Shown here: positions 44,559 to 54,279 of the stretch, one piece after another | How the letters are laid out: every line of letters begins with the position of its first letter | Position numbering within the stretch: the first letter of the stretch is position 1 | NCBI GenBank assembly: GCA_946811185.2 | Contig: OX328112.1 | Span: forward strand, 26,549,742 to 26,613,741 | From: Hippopus hippopus | Taxonomy: Eukaryota > Mollusca > Bivalvia > Cardiida > Cardiidae | Direction of reading: 5' to 3' | Length of the DNA: 64,000 nt | Translations under genes and position numbers: made by a program | The notes under the pieces: model-generated | The model's database searches: none | Seen by the model: the letters and a program-made list of their open reading frames with translations, nothing else | Told to the model about the DNA's origin: nothing

Positions 44559-45845
44559 ATGGATATTCTAAAAATAACCGAACCAATTTTAAAAGATGAT
44601 AGTATTGCTGAGTATGAACACCATGAGTATGAACCAATCACTGGTACCAATCTCAACAACCCAGGAACAGAAATTAGGATTAACATTGAGACTCAAGATA
44701 TTTTTACTCATCCTAGTGAAAGTTATTTACTTATTATAGGTGAATTAGTAAGAAGTGATAATGGAGCAGTTTATGATGCTAACACTAATATTTCTTTAAC
44801 AAACAATGGTCTCATGTATCTTTTTAATAATATTAAGTATCAACTTTCGGGTATGGAGATTGAATCTGTATTGAATCCTGGTCAGGCTACTACAATGCTT
44901 GGTTTGTTAAAATATCCGGATGATTTCTCTAAATCACAAGGGTTAAATCAATTGTGGTATAAAGATACAGCAGCTAACGCGGGTGCCGGAAACACTGGTT
45001 TTATTGTAAGAAGAAATTATATTATTAATGACCCTCTTCCAAGAGGTACCTTTAGCTTCAGAGTTCCATTAAAACATATATTTGGTTTTTGTGATGATTA
45101 TGATAAGATATTGTATGGAATGAAGCAAACTCTCACATTAACGAGAACTAATGATAATGATGCGGTCTTTCGAGATGGTGCTGCTCCTGCTGATGGTAGA
45201 ATTAATTTACTTAGAGTATCTTGGTTTATGCCACACGTGCTACCTGCAGATGAAGAGAAAATGCAACTTTATAAAATTATTGAGAAAAAAGAAAAAATAC
45301 CGGTTGGATATAGAATGAGACAGTGTGACTCTATTGCGGTTCCCGAGTCAACATCATTTACCTGGAGACTTGCTGTCAAATCATCACCTGAAGTGCCACG
45401 TTTTATCATTGTTGGTTTTCAAACTGGTAAAAGCGGTGACCAACAACAAAATCCAGCCATATTTGACCATAGAAATGTTAAAAACATTTATGTTACGTTA
45501 AATTCTACTAGATATCCCGCTGTTGATTATAATCTCAGTTTTACCGCAAACCAATTTAGTAGAGTGTATGGTGACGCTTCTCTATTTAGGTCTAAGTTTT
45601 ATAACATGAATGAAATGGTGTCAAACCCTAACATTACTCCCTCAGATTATAAAACCCTTTATCCTTTGTTTTTGTTTGATGTTTCCAAACAGAGTGAGAG
45701 ATTGAAATACTCTGTCACTGATATCCAAATCAAAACACATTTTACTGAAAATGTGCTTGCGAATACAGAGGCATATGCTGTTATTATTAGTGATAGGTTA
45801 ATTAACTTCCAGTCTGATGGAAATAAAATGAGTGTAGTGTATTAA
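44559..45845 (+). CDS. MCP: Major capsid protein, double jelly roll (Polinton type)
   Basis: A 428-residue protein with the Polinton major capsid layout. Jelly roll 1 has TEIRINIETQDIFTHPSESYL and LMYLFNNIKYQLSGMEIES. A linker NDPLPRGTFSFRVPLKHIFGFCDDY and RVSWFMPHVLPAD lead to jelly roll 2 with FTWRLAVKSSPEVPRFIIVG, FQTGKSG and a LNSTRYP block. It would form hexon-like trimers. It is quite different from the element-1 MCP, which lacks the SWFMPHV and FQTGK blocks; the two belong to different capsid subfamilies. The ATG follows CTATTATAAA. Confidence 0.9.
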   Translation: MDILKITEPILKDDSIAEYEHHEYEPITGTNLNNPGTEIRINIETQDIFTHPSESYLLIIGELVRSDNGAVYDANTNISLTNNGLMYLFNNIKYQLSGMEIESVLNPGQATTMLGLLKYPDDFSKSQGLNQLWYKDTAANAGAGNTGFIVRRNYIINDPLPRGTFSFRVPLKHIFGFCDDYDKILYGMKQTLTLTRTNDNDAVFRDGAAPADGRINLLRVSWFMPHVLPADEEKMQLYKIIEKKEKIPVGYRMRQCDSIAVPESTSFTWRLAVKSSPEVPRFIIVGFQTGKSGDQQQNPAIFDHRNVKNIYVTLNSTRYPAVDYNLSFTANQFSRVYGDASLFRSKFYNMNEMVSNPNITPSDYKTLYPLFLFDVSKQSERLKYSVTDIQIKTHFTENVLANTEAYAVIISDRLINFQSDGNKMSVVY

Positions 45846-45866
45846 GATTTTTTTCTTATATAAAAA

Positions 45867-46205
45867 ATGATAAAGGTTACAGATTTAAAAAAAATTCTTA
45901 AAGAAAATAATATACATTTCTACTCATACTGGGATAAAAAGCGTTTAGTTGAGTTGGTGAAAGAACATGGATTGTTTCCGAGTGAATCACCTAAAAAAGA
46001 AAAAAGCAAAGACCCTAAGTTTGATAGATTACGTACCATTATGAAAAATCCTAAGAAAGTTAGTTTAGAGGATGTTGAAACTGGAGAAATAAAAACCTTT
46101 CCATCAATTTATAAGGCAGGTCAATTTATAGACCGCAGTCCACAAACGATTGAGAATTGGAATGGAAGGGTTTGGAAAGATAAATATAGGATTAACGTTT
46201 ATTAA
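45867..46205 (+). CDS. SAP-like plus NUMOD1-type helix-turn-helix protein
   Basis: A 112-residue protein. The N-terminus (DLKKILKENNIHFYSYWDKKRLVELVKEHGL) looks like a SAP DNA-binding helix pair. The C-terminus, VSLEDVETGEIKTFPSIYKAGQFIDRSPQTIENW, matches NUMOD1-type helix-turn-helix modules that accompany homing endonucleases in phages and large viruses. No GIY-YIG or HNH domain is present, so it is likely a regulator or a remnant of a homing protein. It is placed right after the capsid gene. Start context CTTATATAAAAA. Confidence 0.6.
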   Translation: MIKVTDLKKILKENNIHFYSYWDKKRLVELVKEHGLFPSESPKKEKSKDPKFDRLRTIMKNPKKVSLEDVETGEIKTFPSIYKAGQFIDRSPQTIENWNGRVWKDKYRINVY

Positions 46206-46410
46206 GTTCCCAAAGTCGCCAACCAGTTTTTCCTATTGTTTTTTTATTTAAATCTGGTCTGATACCCCTACTAACAAGTCTTTTAACTAACTCATATTTA
46301 GGCCGATTTTTCATACCTCTTTCACCATATCTTCTAGGTACCTCAGTTTCACATAATTTTACTAATTCAAGTCTAGTATATCTTTTCATAAATTCTTCTT
46401 CATCCCACAT
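46192..46410 (-). CDS. Small SAP-like basic protein (72 aa)
   Basis: A 72-residue basic protein. RYTRLELVKLCETEV and NRPKYELVKRLVSRGI give two helices in a SAP/Rho-N-like arrangement. It overlaps the end of the NUMOD1-like gene by 14 bp, tail to tail. The ATG follows ATATATATATAAA. A DNA-binding role is inferred only. Confidence 0.5.
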   Translation of the reverse strand: MWDEEEFMKRYTRLELVKLCETEVPRRYGERGMKNRPKYELVKRLVSRGIRPDLNKKTIGKTGWRLWELNKR

Positions 46411-46528
46411 TTTATATATATATTAATAAGATTAATATATATATATATTAATAAGATTAATATATATATATATAATTTCAAAAAAATTTTTTGATAATAA
46501 GATAAGAAAATTATATTTACTTTATAAA
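46411..46528. promoter_or_regulatory. AT-rich promoter region before PolB
   Basis: Direct repeats TATATTAATAAGATTAATAT (twice, 46426-46472), then the module shared with 44097-44151, ending TTTATAAA directly before the PolB ATG. It also serves the leftward 72-aa gene. Confidence 0.55.
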
Positions 46529-49500
46529 ATGTCATGGATTAATAGAATTTCTAATATAGCTAGAAGAGCTGCATCAAATGTTGGGAGGGCCGTAACGAAT
46601 GTTATACCTCAATCAATCCAACGTAGAATCAATAATTTTACTAATTGGTTAACTGGTAATGTAGCTGAAGAACAACTACCACAAGTTTTTGATGAAATTG
46701 TTCAGAATGTTAGAGAGAATTTACCACCAAGACAACCGTTTGAGGTTAGAATAGAGCGCTCAGCATTTAGAGAGTATGTTAATCAATATGTTATAGAGGG
46801 TAGAAGAAATTATAACCCGCAAAGATTTTTCACAGAAACGTGGACGCCTCTTATAAATACTCTTCGAAATAATTTACAAACAAAGGTAAAACTTGTACTT
46901 AGGTGTAAAATGTGGTTAATGACAGATATTGACATGGGTCCCGTGGAACGTGCTTTTCATAGCAATCAACATTTAAATTTAAACAGTGAAGAAATAGAGG
47001 ATTTATTGAATACAATGATAGATGAAGTTTTAGAAAATTTAGCTAAGTTCCAAAGAGAAGGTAGTGGGTGGACTTTTGGGAGTATCGTAAAACTAGAAAT
47101 ACATACAGCTGCTTATGTTCCTTTAAGAGCTAATAGTTGGATACCTTTACCAAAATGGATTGCTAACAAAAAAGCAGTTATCAATATGAAAAATGAAGAT
47201 GATAATAAATGTTTCTTATGGTGTTGTTTAAGAGAGGATAATCCAAAAGAGCATAATGCAGAGATAGTTGATAAAGCTTTGAAAGAAAAGGAAAGTAGTT
47301 TAAACATGAAGGGAATAGAGTATCCTGTTTCGGTTAAGAATATCAATAAGTTTGAAAAACAAAATCCTGAAATTAGTGTAAACGTATATATTTATAATGA
47401 AAACAAAAAATTCATTTCTCCTCATAGAATCACTAATGAGAAAAAAGATAAACATGTTAACCTTCTTTTAATTAAAGATGATGAAAATACACATTATGCT
47501 TTAATAAAAAACTTAAAAAGATTAGTAAGAAGTCAAATAACTAACAGTCATAACTCTAAAAATATGGAAATTTGTGAACGTTGTTTGAATCATTTTGGTA
47601 GTAAAGAACTTTTGGAAAAACATAAAAAATATTGTAACGAACACGAACCTATTACTTTAGAGATGCCAGAACCAGATACCTGGTTAGCTTTTGAAAACCA
47701 TTCTAGAAAACTTGAGGTTCCCTTTGTTGTATACGCTGATTTCGAAAGTGTTTTGGAACCAATACACACATGCCAACCAAACCCAGAAAAAAGTTATACT
47801 ATGCAACATCAAATGCATGTACCTTGTAGTTTTTACTATATTATGAAATGTTTTGACGATGCTGTGCGTGCTCCTATAAAAAGAAGTTATGTTGGAGAAA
47901 ATGCTGGGGAAGTTTTTATAAACTGGTTGAAAGATGATATACGGGAAATTCATCAACAATATCACCAAAAACCAAAACCTATTGAAATTACAGAAGAGGA
48001 AGAAATGGAACATAAAAAACAAACACACTGTTGGATTTGTGGTGGAAAGTTTAATCATGCTAATTATAGAGTAAGAGACCATTGTCATTTTACGGGTAAA
48101 TATAGAGGTGCCGCACACAATGAATGCAATCTAAAGGCCAAAAATTCTAACTTCACACCTGTATACTTTCATAATCTTAGTGGATATGACGCTCATCTTT
48201 TTATTAAATGTCTTGGCAAATCTGAAGGGAAGATTGATTGTATTCCAAATAATGAAGAGAAATATATTAGTTTTAGTAAAGATATTTGGGTTGGGAAAAA
48301 TATAAAACATAAAATTAGATTTCTTGATAGCTTTAAGTTCATGAGTTCTAGTTTAGATAAGCTTTCGAGTAACTTAGAAGAAAGTCAATTAAAAATTTTA
48401 TCTAGAGAAGATTATAATGCTAATAGGTTGTCTTTGGTTAGGAGAAAAGGAGTCTTTCCTTATGAGTACCTAGATTCATTTGATAAACTTAAAGAAGAGA
48501 AATTACCACCTAAAGAAGCATTTTACTCAAGTTTAAACAAAGAAGGAATTAGTGATGAAGATTATGCTCATGCACAAAAGGTTTGGAAAACTTTTAACAT
48601 GAAAACGTTGAAGGATTACTTAGAACTTTACAATAAAATAGATGTATTGCTTTTAGCGGATGTTTTTGAGAACTTTAGAGATGTTTGTCGTAAAAACTAT
48701 AATTTAGACCCTAGTTGGTATTATACAGCTCCTGGTTTAGCTTGGGATGCAGCATTAAAAATAACGAAAGTAAACCTAGAGCTTTTATCTAATCCTGATA
48801 TGCTTTTAATGGTTGAAAAGGGTATCAGAGGTGGTGTTAGTATGTGTAGTAAAAGATATGCAAAAGCAAATAATAAGTATATGGGTGAATTATATGACTC
48901 TAGTAAACCATCGAAATATTTATTATATATAGATGCAAACAGTCTTTATCCTTGGGCAATGAGTCGTCCTCTTCCTACACATGGTTTTAAATGGATGACA
49001 AATAAAGAATTAGAAATTTGGCAAAAAATCCCATGTATATTAGAAGTAGATTTAGAATATCCAAAAGAATTACATGATTTACATAACGACTTCCCTTTAG
49101 CACCTGAACGTTTAAAAATAGACAAAGTAGAAAAACTTATTCCAAATTTAAATAATAAAAAGAATTATGTTATTCATCATGAAGCTTTAAGAACATGTGT
49201 TGATTTAGGTTTAAAAATTACTAAAATACATCGAGGAATTAAGTTTGAGGAGAGCCCATGGCTTAAAACATATATTGATACAAACATTGAACTAAGAAAA
49301 GCGGCTAAAAATAATTTCGAGAAAGATTTTTTTAAATTAATGAATAATTCAGTTTTTGGTAAAACTATGGAAAACCTGAGAAACAGAGTAACGATAGAAC
49401 TGGTTTCTAGTGAAGAGCGTTGTAAAAAATTAGTAGCAAAACCAAACTATGACCACGCAACAATATTCGATAAAAACCTAATAGCGGTACACATGAAAAA

Positions 49501-50155
49501 CACTAAGTTGAAATATAATAAACCTATTTACTCAGGATTAAGCATTTTAGACATCAGTAAAACACATATGCAAAGAACTTTTTATAATTACTTTAAACCT
49601 AAGTATGGTGAAAAGGTTAGAATGTGTTATACTGATACGGATAGTTTTATTCTCGAAATAGAAACTGAAGATTTATATAAAGATATTGAAAAAGATATGA
49701 AAAATATGTTTGATACAAGCAATTATCCTAAAGACCATTTCTTAAAAAATGATTGTAATGCTAGAGTAGTTGGAATGTTTAAAGATGAGTTAGGTGGTGA
49801 AATTATGACTGAGTTTGTTGGTCTAGGAGCAAAAATGTATGCTTATAAAACTTTAGATGGTGAGGAAGATAAAAGATGTAAAGGTGTTAAAAAAACGGTT
49901 ATCAAGAAAGAAATAACCTTTAATAATTTCAAAGAGTGTTTGCTTACAGAAAAGGACCAGTATAGAAAGATGACTGTTTTAAGAAGTAGGGAGCATAATA
50001 TATATACTGAAGAGTTAAACAAAAAAGCGTTAGGGTCAAGTGATGATAAAAGGTTTGTTTTGGAAGACAAGATTGATACTTTAGCTTGGGGGCATACTAA
50101 TATAAATGATTATTTAAAACTAACTAGATGCATTATATATTTTCATGTAACGTGA
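46529..50155 (+). CDS. PolB: Family B DNA polymerase, multi-domain
   Basis: A 1208-residue protein-primed-type polymerase. An OTU-like N-terminal region has C228 (DDNKCFLWCC) and H322 (NTHYALIKN). A C2H2-like finger lies at about 349-369. Exonuclease residues are D404/E406 (YADFES), D554 (SGYDAHL) and D705 (NKIDVLLL). An inserted HNH/endonuclease-VII-like zinc motif lies at about 501-534 (CWICGG, RDHCHFTGKYRGAAHNECN). Polymerase motif A is D802 (YIDANSLYPW), motif B NNSVFGKTMENLRN (939-952), motif C YTDTDS (D1036/D1038). It is full length with all catalytic residues. It is shorter than the element-1 enzyme (1487) because it lacks the Vsr-like insertion and most zinc ribbons. Start behind CTTTATAAA. 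Confidence 0.94.
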   Translation: MSWINRISNIARRAASNVGRAVTNVIPQSIQRRINNFTNWLTGNVAEEQLPQVFDEIVQNVRENLPPRQPFEVRIERSAFREYVNQYVIEGRRNYNPQRFFTETWTPLINTLRNNLQTKVKLVLRCKMWLMTDIDMGPVERAFHSNQHLNLNSEEIEDLLNTMIDEVLENLAKFQREGSGWTFGSIVKLEIHTAAYVPLRANSWIPLPKWIANKKAVINMKNEDDNKCFLWCCLREDNPKEHNAEIVDKALKEKESSLNMKGIEYPVSVKNINKFEKQNPEISVNVYIYNENKKFISPHRITNEKKDKHVNLLLIKDDENTHYALIKNLKRLVRSQITNSHNSKNMEICERCLNHFGSKELLEKHKKYCNEHEPITLEMPEPDTWLAFENHSRKLEVPFVVYADFESVLEPIHTCQPNPEKSYTMQHQMHVPCSFYYIMKCFDDAVRAPIKRSYVGENAGEVFINWLKDDIREIHQQYHQKPKPIEITEEEEMEHKKQTHCWICGGKFNHANYRVRDHCHFTGKYRGAAHNECNLKAKNSNFTPVYFHNLSGYDAHLFIKCLGKSEGKIDCIPNNEEKYISFSKDIWVGKNIKHKIRFLDSFKFMSSSLDKLSSNLEESQLKILSREDYNANRLSLVRRKGVFPYEYLDSFDKLKEEKLPPKEAFYSSLNKEGISDEDYAHAQKVWKTFNMKTLKDYLELYNKIDVLLLADVFENFRDVCRKNYNLDPSWYYTAPGLAWDAALKITKVNLELLSNPDMLLMVEKGIRGGVSMCSKRYAKANNKYMGELYDSSKPSKYLLYIDANSLYPWAMSRPLPTHGFKWMTNKELEIWQKIPCILEVDLEYPKELHDLHNDFPLAPERLKIDKVEKLIPNLNNKKNYVIHHEALRTCVDLGLKITKIHRGIKFEESPWLKTYIDTNIELRKAAKNNFEKDFFKLMNNSVFGKTMENLRNRVTIELVSSEERCKKLVAKPNYDHATIFDKNLIAVHMKNTKLKYNKPIYSGLSILDISKTHMQRTFYNYFKPKYGEKVRMCYTDTDSFILEIETEDLYKDIEKDMKNMFDTSNYPKDHFLKNDCNARVVGMFKDELGGEIMTEFVGLGAKMYAYKTLDGEEDKRCKGVKKTVIKKEITFNNFKECLLTEKDQYRKMTVLRSREHNIYTEELNKKALGSSDDKRFVLEDKIDTLAWGHTNINDYLKLTRCIIYFHVT

Positions 50156-50611
50156 GAGTCTAAAGAAAAAATTTTTGTTTTTCATTATATTTTCGTAAAC
50201 ATCTTCGCTCCAAGGACAAAAATCTTTTTTTATCATTATTTTTATTGAAGTTATTATACCAGTTTTATTTTTAATAAATGAACAAATTCTATTTATTGTT
50301 TCATTTAATTCTTCTAGAAAATTAGTATTATCATCGTCTGGTTCATAAATTTCTACTCTAAACACTCTAAGTTTCATTAAATTAGTGGTTATTCTTATAT
50401 ATATTGTAATAGCATCATATGGAATTCCTTGATTGCCAGTTATTAGCATATTACTATAAATATGGTATAAGAAACCTTTATAATTTGATAAAACACTATT
50501 TATAGATTGAATCGGAAATTCTTTATTTATAATATAAACATTTGTATCGGTTTGTGTTATAAAATTTTTATCTAAGTTTAACTCTTTTAAAAACTCTTTT
50601 AATGGTTCCAT
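50120..50611 (-). CDS. Hypothetical protein next to right TIR (163 aa)
   Basis: A 163-residue alpha/beta protein (LKEFLKELNLDKNFITQTD, NVYIINKEFPIQSINS, DAITIYIRIT, LRVFRVEIYE). No known motif. It is encoded tail to tail with PolB, overlapping its last 36 bp, and ends the element just before the right TIR. Good length and composition make it a real gene rather than a shadow. Role unknown. Confidence 0.55.
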   Translation of the reverse strand: MEPLKEFLKELNLDKNFITQTDTNVYIINKEFPIQSINSVLSNYKGFLYHIYSNMLITGNQGIPYDAITIYIRITTNLMKLRVFRVEIYEPDDDNTNFLEELNETINRICSFIKNKTGIITSIKIMIKKDFCPWSEDVYENIMKNKNFFFRLSRYMKIYNASS

Positions 50612-50673
50612 CTTGAATTAATTTATAACTTAAAATTTAAAAAATTCAAAAAAAATTTTTTCCACTTCTTTAT

Positions 50674-50946
50674 TTTTTGAATTTAAGGTAAAATGATTAT
50701 AGTAATTAGATGGTCCCTCATGCATAGACTTATCTTGCGTTGACACATGGGGGGCCCCACACATTAGTTGATGCGTTGGTTAGTGGATAAATCGATGCGT
50801 TGGTTAGTGGATAATGAAATTTATTTTCTTTAGAATTATGAGGAAATAGATTTTTCATACAAAATCATATGGGCATCCTGGCTTATTTTATAAAAATTTA
50901 ATCAAAAAATTAAAAAAAAGCTAGGATACCCATTTATCTATCTACT
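50674..50946 (-). repeat. Right TIR of element 2 (273 bp)
   Basis: Reverse complement of 34720-34992 with one visible mismatch; ends CCCATTTATCTATCTACT. Confidence 0.93.
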
Positions 50947-50952
50947 CATAAA
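50947..50952. repeat. Target-site duplication CATAAA, right of element 2
   Basis: Exact copy of 34714-34719. Confidence 0.9.
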
Positions 50953-51234
50953 ATCGATGAAACTGCGTTGCAGAGAAATTCTTTTGATTTGAAAGCGCTT
51001 GAGATCTTTTATAGATTGAATAATATACCGGTATTCGGGTGCTTTTTCTTCGGCCTAGCCGTATATGCTTGCTTTTGTCCTACTTGTTGGTATTACAAGT
51101 CTAGAATAAGCAGTTAGTTAGTAATTTGCAATTGGTCAAAAAAATGGACATGTTTATTCTGAAGGTATCATGATAGCATATTATCGATCTTCGTCTATCG
51201 GACGATTATAAAAACATACAATACGTACTTGAAA

Positions 51235-51340
51235 TGGTAGAAGACATTTTTGGAAAAAGAGAAAATGTTGGTTACGGACATTTTCTTCTTTTCTCACACA
51301 ATTTTTAGAAAAAGCCTTCTTCCACAGGGTCATTCAAACA
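51235..51340. repeat. Hairpin MITE, family C
   Basis: Diverged copy: GAGAAAATGTTGGTTACGGACATTTTC centre, TTTTTAGAAAAAGCCTTCTTCC arm. Confidence 0.6.
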
Positions 51341-51574
51341 CAGGATTGATTGGTAAATTGGGTCAAACAAAAAGATTCCTTAACGATCTGGGAAGAAAAA
51401 GGGTTACTTAAAGTTGCGATTCTGATAAGTTTCTCTCATTCAAAAAGATACGATATTGTGCATGGGTGCAGATGCACTCTTTTTCCTTTGATTTATGTAA
51501 AGTATGAATTTCAGACGAATAGAATTTCATATGTTATAAAAGAACTCGACCGAATAATGATCGCAAAATGAAAT

Positions 51575-51835
51575 GAAACATGCTCTGTGAAAAGGGGGTT
51601 TAGTGCATTTGCAAATAGTATTGACCAGGTCAGCCTGCGCAGACTGCGCAGGCTGACTTGAGTCGAAACATTTTTCTTGTACCCAATTTTCAGCATGTAC
51701 AAGGACCATTCTACTTTATTATTCATTCGGTTGTTGGACAACGTTTTTTCAAGAATCTATAACTATATAATCACATGCTTTGTATCATGCATCACGGAGG
51801 TCCATCAAACACCCTTTTGCCAGAGCATAGCTCAA
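51575..51835. repeat. Foldback MITE, family A
   Basis: ACATGCTCTGTGAAAAGGGG start, CAGGTCAGCCTGCGCAGACTGCG hairpin at about 51628-51660, GCCAGAGCATAGCTC end. Confidence 0.85.
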
Positions 51836-52324
51836 ATACAACATGACGGTATAAATATACAACACTTCTATAGGACCACATGGGGACAATGACTTAAAGC
51901 AATAATTGCATGAACACGATTTTCTTTTGCGTCTTAGTTACAAACAACTTATACCGGTATATGGAGGAAAGGAGTAACTTTTTGTAGCAAGCAGCAGCTG
52001 CTTTTCTTTTACGTCTTTTCATCGCCATTATATATACTCAACCTTTAGGGCTGCTGAAAATACAACCCACTGAAACTTGGATAAATAATTTTTTATCATT
52101 TTGTAGGCTTGACTAAATAAGCGCAAAGTATACATCTAAGTTCAAACTGCACGTTCTTTGCATCTTGATCTTGCAATTTATACCGTCCGTAATAGTCCCT
52201 GTTATGACATATCGTGCTGAGAAGGGTTTATGTTTCCTGGTACATGGAATTAAGCCATTGCTACACCACTTTACATAAAGGACTCAGTAGTACCGCCTCA
52301 AACAGCCGACTTATAGTTCAATTT

Positions 52325-52590
52325 ATTTGAGCCATACTCTGTGAAAAGGGGGCTTAATGCATCCCCTTGATGAATAATTCCAAGCAAGTTATCACATAAC
52401 TATGGATCCATAAAATCAATTTTTATAAAAACCGACAGAATGGCAAGATAAACTGATCTTTTGACATGCAGAAAATTGATCAATAACAAAAAGTTCCGAC
52501 TCAGGTCAGCCTGCGCAACTGCGCAGGCTGACCTGAGTCGATACTTTTTGCAGATGTATTAAGCCCTCTTTTCACAGAGCATTGCTTATT
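52325..52590. repeat. Foldback MITE, family A, minus orientation
   Basis: GAGCCATACTCTGTGAAAAG start, perfect hairpin CTCAGGTCAGCCTGCGCA with its complement at 52501-52538, CTTTTCACAGAGCATTGC end. Confidence 0.87.
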
Positions 52591-53210
52591 TATTTGGAAT
52601 GAAACAGTCTTAAAAGAATTATTCTAAAACATTTTTCATAACGTTTTCACGTATAACAAGGCTTGTGTGTTCATTGCTTCTGCTTCATATTTTATTGACG
52701 TATCAACTTAAATAGATAGATATATACTCGTACCATTATACATTCGAACTTAGAACTTAGAATGTCCATTATACATTCGAACTTAGAACTTAGAATGTGC
52801 AATTCCTTTGTAATAATGAAAGCTATCGGCCGAAGCGTCTAATTTCTTAACTGACGTAAAACGGAATTAATGGCTAACTCCTGCCTTAAGTATCATAAGC
52901 GATAAATCATAAACAAAAGTCATAAATTGATGTTTCTCATCTGTCATTTTTGTTGTTCAGTCGGAGTCCTTGAAGACGTTTTCACCGGGCTCTTCTGTTC
53001 TAAAATCTATCAGCGCCAATTATATAAACTTGATCTTTTTATAACGGCTTAAATCCACCGTAACTCAGATAGATTTTTTTTTCTATAGTATATATAGACT
53101 TGACTTATCAAATGGACGGTATAGATCTAAGATCTTGATCTATACCGCTCATAAAAGTCCCTGTATTCGCGCTAAAAAGGTTAACGTGAATTGTAAACGA
53201 TAATATTGGC

Positions 53211-53473
53211 CTTCAACACGCGAAAAGGGGCATTGGACGTTTGCGTAAAGTGTTGTCCCGAATCAGCCTGTGCATTCCGCGCAGACTAATCCGAGACGAT
53301 ACTCACCGTTATTATGAATTTTTTTTTTTTTTGTTTTGTGCAAGTCTACTGTAGGACAAAATCTAATACAGTCATAAAGTGCCGTCTCGGATTAGTCTGC
53401 GCGGACTGCGCGGGTTGATCCGAGACGACACTTTACGCAAATGTCCGAGTGCCTCTTTTCGCGTGTTGAAGGC
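53211..53473. repeat. Foldback MITE, family D
   Basis: Terminal arms GGCCTTCAACACGCGAAAAG (53210) and CTTTTCGCGTGTTGAAGGCC (53474) pair perfectly. Internal arms AATCAGCCTGTGCATTCCGC/CGCGCAGACTAATCCGAGACG form nested hairpins. Confidence 0.88.
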
Positions 53474-54164
53474 CATATGGCTAAGTTTTCTTCATCTAGA
53501 CGCAGATGACAGTTCAATACGTGACTCAAGAACTTCTGTGTGTACGGTATAGAAGATATTATAAATCATTACTTTTGTCCTCGTTTCAAAATGGACGAAG
53601 TAGTATTTAGTGATTAAAAGCCGTGGGGGAAACACAGAAACCGTGTTTTTCTTCACTTTGAGTAAAAGCTGTCTTTCAGACTTTGTAGAAATTATAAACA
53701 TTATGTTACAACTATAGATGCAAATGGAACACATATATCCTGCTTTGGAATAATGTCAAAAATTAAATCTTTTAGTAGATTAAAATACAAACTTGAAAAT
53801 TGAAAGCCAAAATATAACTTCTCATTATTTTCATGGACCCGTCAACTTTCGATTATTCAAGCGCGTCTTCGAAATTGTTGTAGTTATTTGATATCAGACC
53901 TATTCGTAAACAATCTTTAAAAGCAGTTGTAACGTGACAATGTGCGCAAGTCGAAGATGCTGAACATTAACTTTTCAACTACAATGGCAAAACTATAGAC
54001 ATTTCCTGATATCTCTGTTATTACCTAAGGCACTTACTTCAAATTGGGGGCCATTTGTTAACCCTTTACCTGCTAAATAAGTTAAATAAAATTTTTAAAC
54101 CGATAGTAAAAACCCGAATGTTGATATTTCAAAGTTACATTTGGGGAAATATCTCCTTATCGGA

Positions 54165-54235
54165 CAGTGTATAACTAAGATCAGACTGCACGTTCTGTGC
54201 AGTCTGATCTTGATATACACTGTCTGCAAACGGTC
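54165..54235. repeat. Hairpin MITE, family B
   Basis: GACAGTGTATAACTAAGATC / GATCTTGATATACACTGTC arms around AGACTGCACGTTCTGTGCAGTCT. Confidence 0.8.
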
Positions 54236-54279
54236 ACCGGGTCGCGCTTAGCAGCCTGAGGGTTAATAATTTAACCCTT

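Larger units (their letters stand above)
34720..50946. mobile_element. Complete Maverick/Polinton (element 2), 16,227 bp
   Basis: Termini AGTAGATAGATAAATGGG... / ...CCCATTTATCTATCTACT with an exact 6-bp target duplication. It carries PolB, integrase, adenain-type protease, packaging ATPase, PLA2, penton-like and major capsid proteins plus about a dozen smaller genes. It is AT-rich (far more than element 1) and most genes open directly behind TATAAA-like boxes. All core frames are open except the N-terminus of the integrase. The gene set is that of a virion-forming Polinton. Confidence 0.96.

Noticed and set aside
6094..50946. Elements 1 and 2 as two halves of one disrupted transposon
   Set aside because: Each has its own polymerase, integrase, capsid genes, TIR pair and distinct 6-bp target duplication.
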